15,621 nucleotides of DNA, taken from NCBI GenBank assembly GCA_051656485.1, contig JBOGBZ010000032.1:1-15621 (forward strand), read 5' to 3'. Of this stretch, positions 15,186-15,621 are shown one piece after another. Positions within the stretch are counted from its first letter, which is position 1, and each line of letters opens with the position of its first letter. The translations under genes were made by a program, and so were the position numbers. Source of the DNA: JBOFDK01 sp051656485. Lineage in GTDB: Bacteria > Bacillota > Clostridia > Lachnospirales > Cellulosilyticaceae. The notes beneath the pieces are model-generated. The model did not search any database. It saw only the letters and a list, made by a program, of their open reading frames with translations, and had not been told where the DNA came from.

Positions 15186-15276
15186 AAATGTATAGTTGGT
15201 GGATTAGATATGGTAGGTGCCTAGAAAAAAGCATAAGATACATACATAAGGATAAAAAAAAGAGGAGGTGGAAGGT

Positions 15277-15621
15277 ATGTTAGAAGGCTTAGTAGATGGT
15301 ATGACGTTAATTAGTATTCTTTTACTCATTACAGGATTTGTATTGGTAGGAATAGAGATGACCATGCCAGGAGTATCATTCCCAGGTATAGCAGGTGGCG
15401 TTTGTCTCATTGCAAGTGTATTTATCATTGCAGATAGCATCGTAGAAGGCGTGATCATTACCATTATCATTTTAGCGATATTAGGTATTATGCTAGGCAT
15501 TATTCTATGGTTACTATCTCATGGAAAGCTTATCAAACCTATCATACTAGCAGAAGAGCAAAAGAAAGAGAAGGGCTATTTAAGTTCTTCAGACTTAGAT
15601 TATTTACTTGGTAAAGAAGGC
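15277..15621 (+). CDS. NfeD-like membrane protein, N-terminal part, cut by the window end
   Basis: 115 codons are open to the window edge. The ATG follows AGGAGGTG by seven bases. Three hydrophobic segments (about 10-27, 35-53 and 57-83) include EMTMPGVSFPGIAGG near 28-42, the typical NfeD arrangement of a proline/glycine-rich motif after the first helix. The charged segment then leads into a LLGKEG end, where the NfeD OB-fold domain (GxxGxAxTxLRPxG) would begin. NfeD proteins usually pair with SPFH/flotillin-like proteins in membrane microdomains. The flotillin-type gene would be expected just downstream, outside the window. It follows the kinase by 91 bases, in which I found no clear promoter or terminator. 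Confidence 0.8.
   Translation, partial: MLEGLVDGMTLISILLLITGFVLVGIEMTMPGVSFPGIAGGVCLIASVFIIADSIVEGVIITIIILAILGIMLGIILWLLSHGKLIKPIILAEEQKKEKGYLSSSDLDYLLGKEG

Noticed and set aside
15204..15500. Minus-strand ORF opposite the NfeD-like gene
   Set aside because: The opposite strand carries a good ribosome binding site and NfeD-like motifs. This ORF is Ile/Pro/Thr-rich antisense without support.

Overview
The window looks like a piece of chromosome from a low-GC Gram-positive bacterium, most likely an anaerobic Clostridia (a Lachnospirales-type genome fits, by impression only). The grounds are AT-rich DNA, strong AGGAGG-type ribosome binding sites, TTG and GTG starts, SpoOB-type histidine kinase architecture, a YaaO-type decarboxylase next to yaaR, UvsE, and a YtrA-type GntR/ABC operon. 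Apart from the tRNAs no gene is assigned by anything other than motif reading.

Layout. 1-271: the 3' part of an initiator tRNA-Met, tRNA-Phe and tRNA-Lys, closed by a terminator. 342-1295: a small membrane protein with its own promoter and terminator, then a MazF-type endoribonuclease with no antitoxin gene beside it. 1297-3516: an AI-2E family permease (minus strand) diverging from a UV damage endonuclease (plus). The latter converges on a MATE efflux protein (minus) across a perfect 45-bp palindrome. 4940-8376: an operon of a YtrA-type repressor, ABC ATPase, ABC permease and an unrecognised lipoprotein, with a sigma-A-like promoter and a palindromic operator at its head. 8377-8678: a structured intergenic region. 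8679-9764: a hexapeptide sugar acetyltransferase and a GreA-type elongation factor.

9789-14309 appears to be one complete transcription unit. It has a TTGACA promoter, an SLH-like plus TraB/GumN secreted protein, a CapA-type metallophosphatase-fold protein, an Orn/Lys/Arg decarboxylase and YaaR, and it ends at a clear terminator. Next come an orphan SpoOB-type sensor kinase and the start of an NfeD-like membrane protein that runs off the window.

Most of the genes are ordinary housekeeping or accessory functions. The points that deserve a second look are the YtrA operon with its unknown lipoprotein and operator, the solitary mazF with a potential Shine-Dalgarno-masking hairpin, the structured 8402-8589 intergenic region, and the surface-protein/decarboxylase/yaaR operon that lacks tmk and yaaQ. 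I saw no phage genes, insertion sequences or CRISPR array. I did not find clear evidence of a wholly new system.
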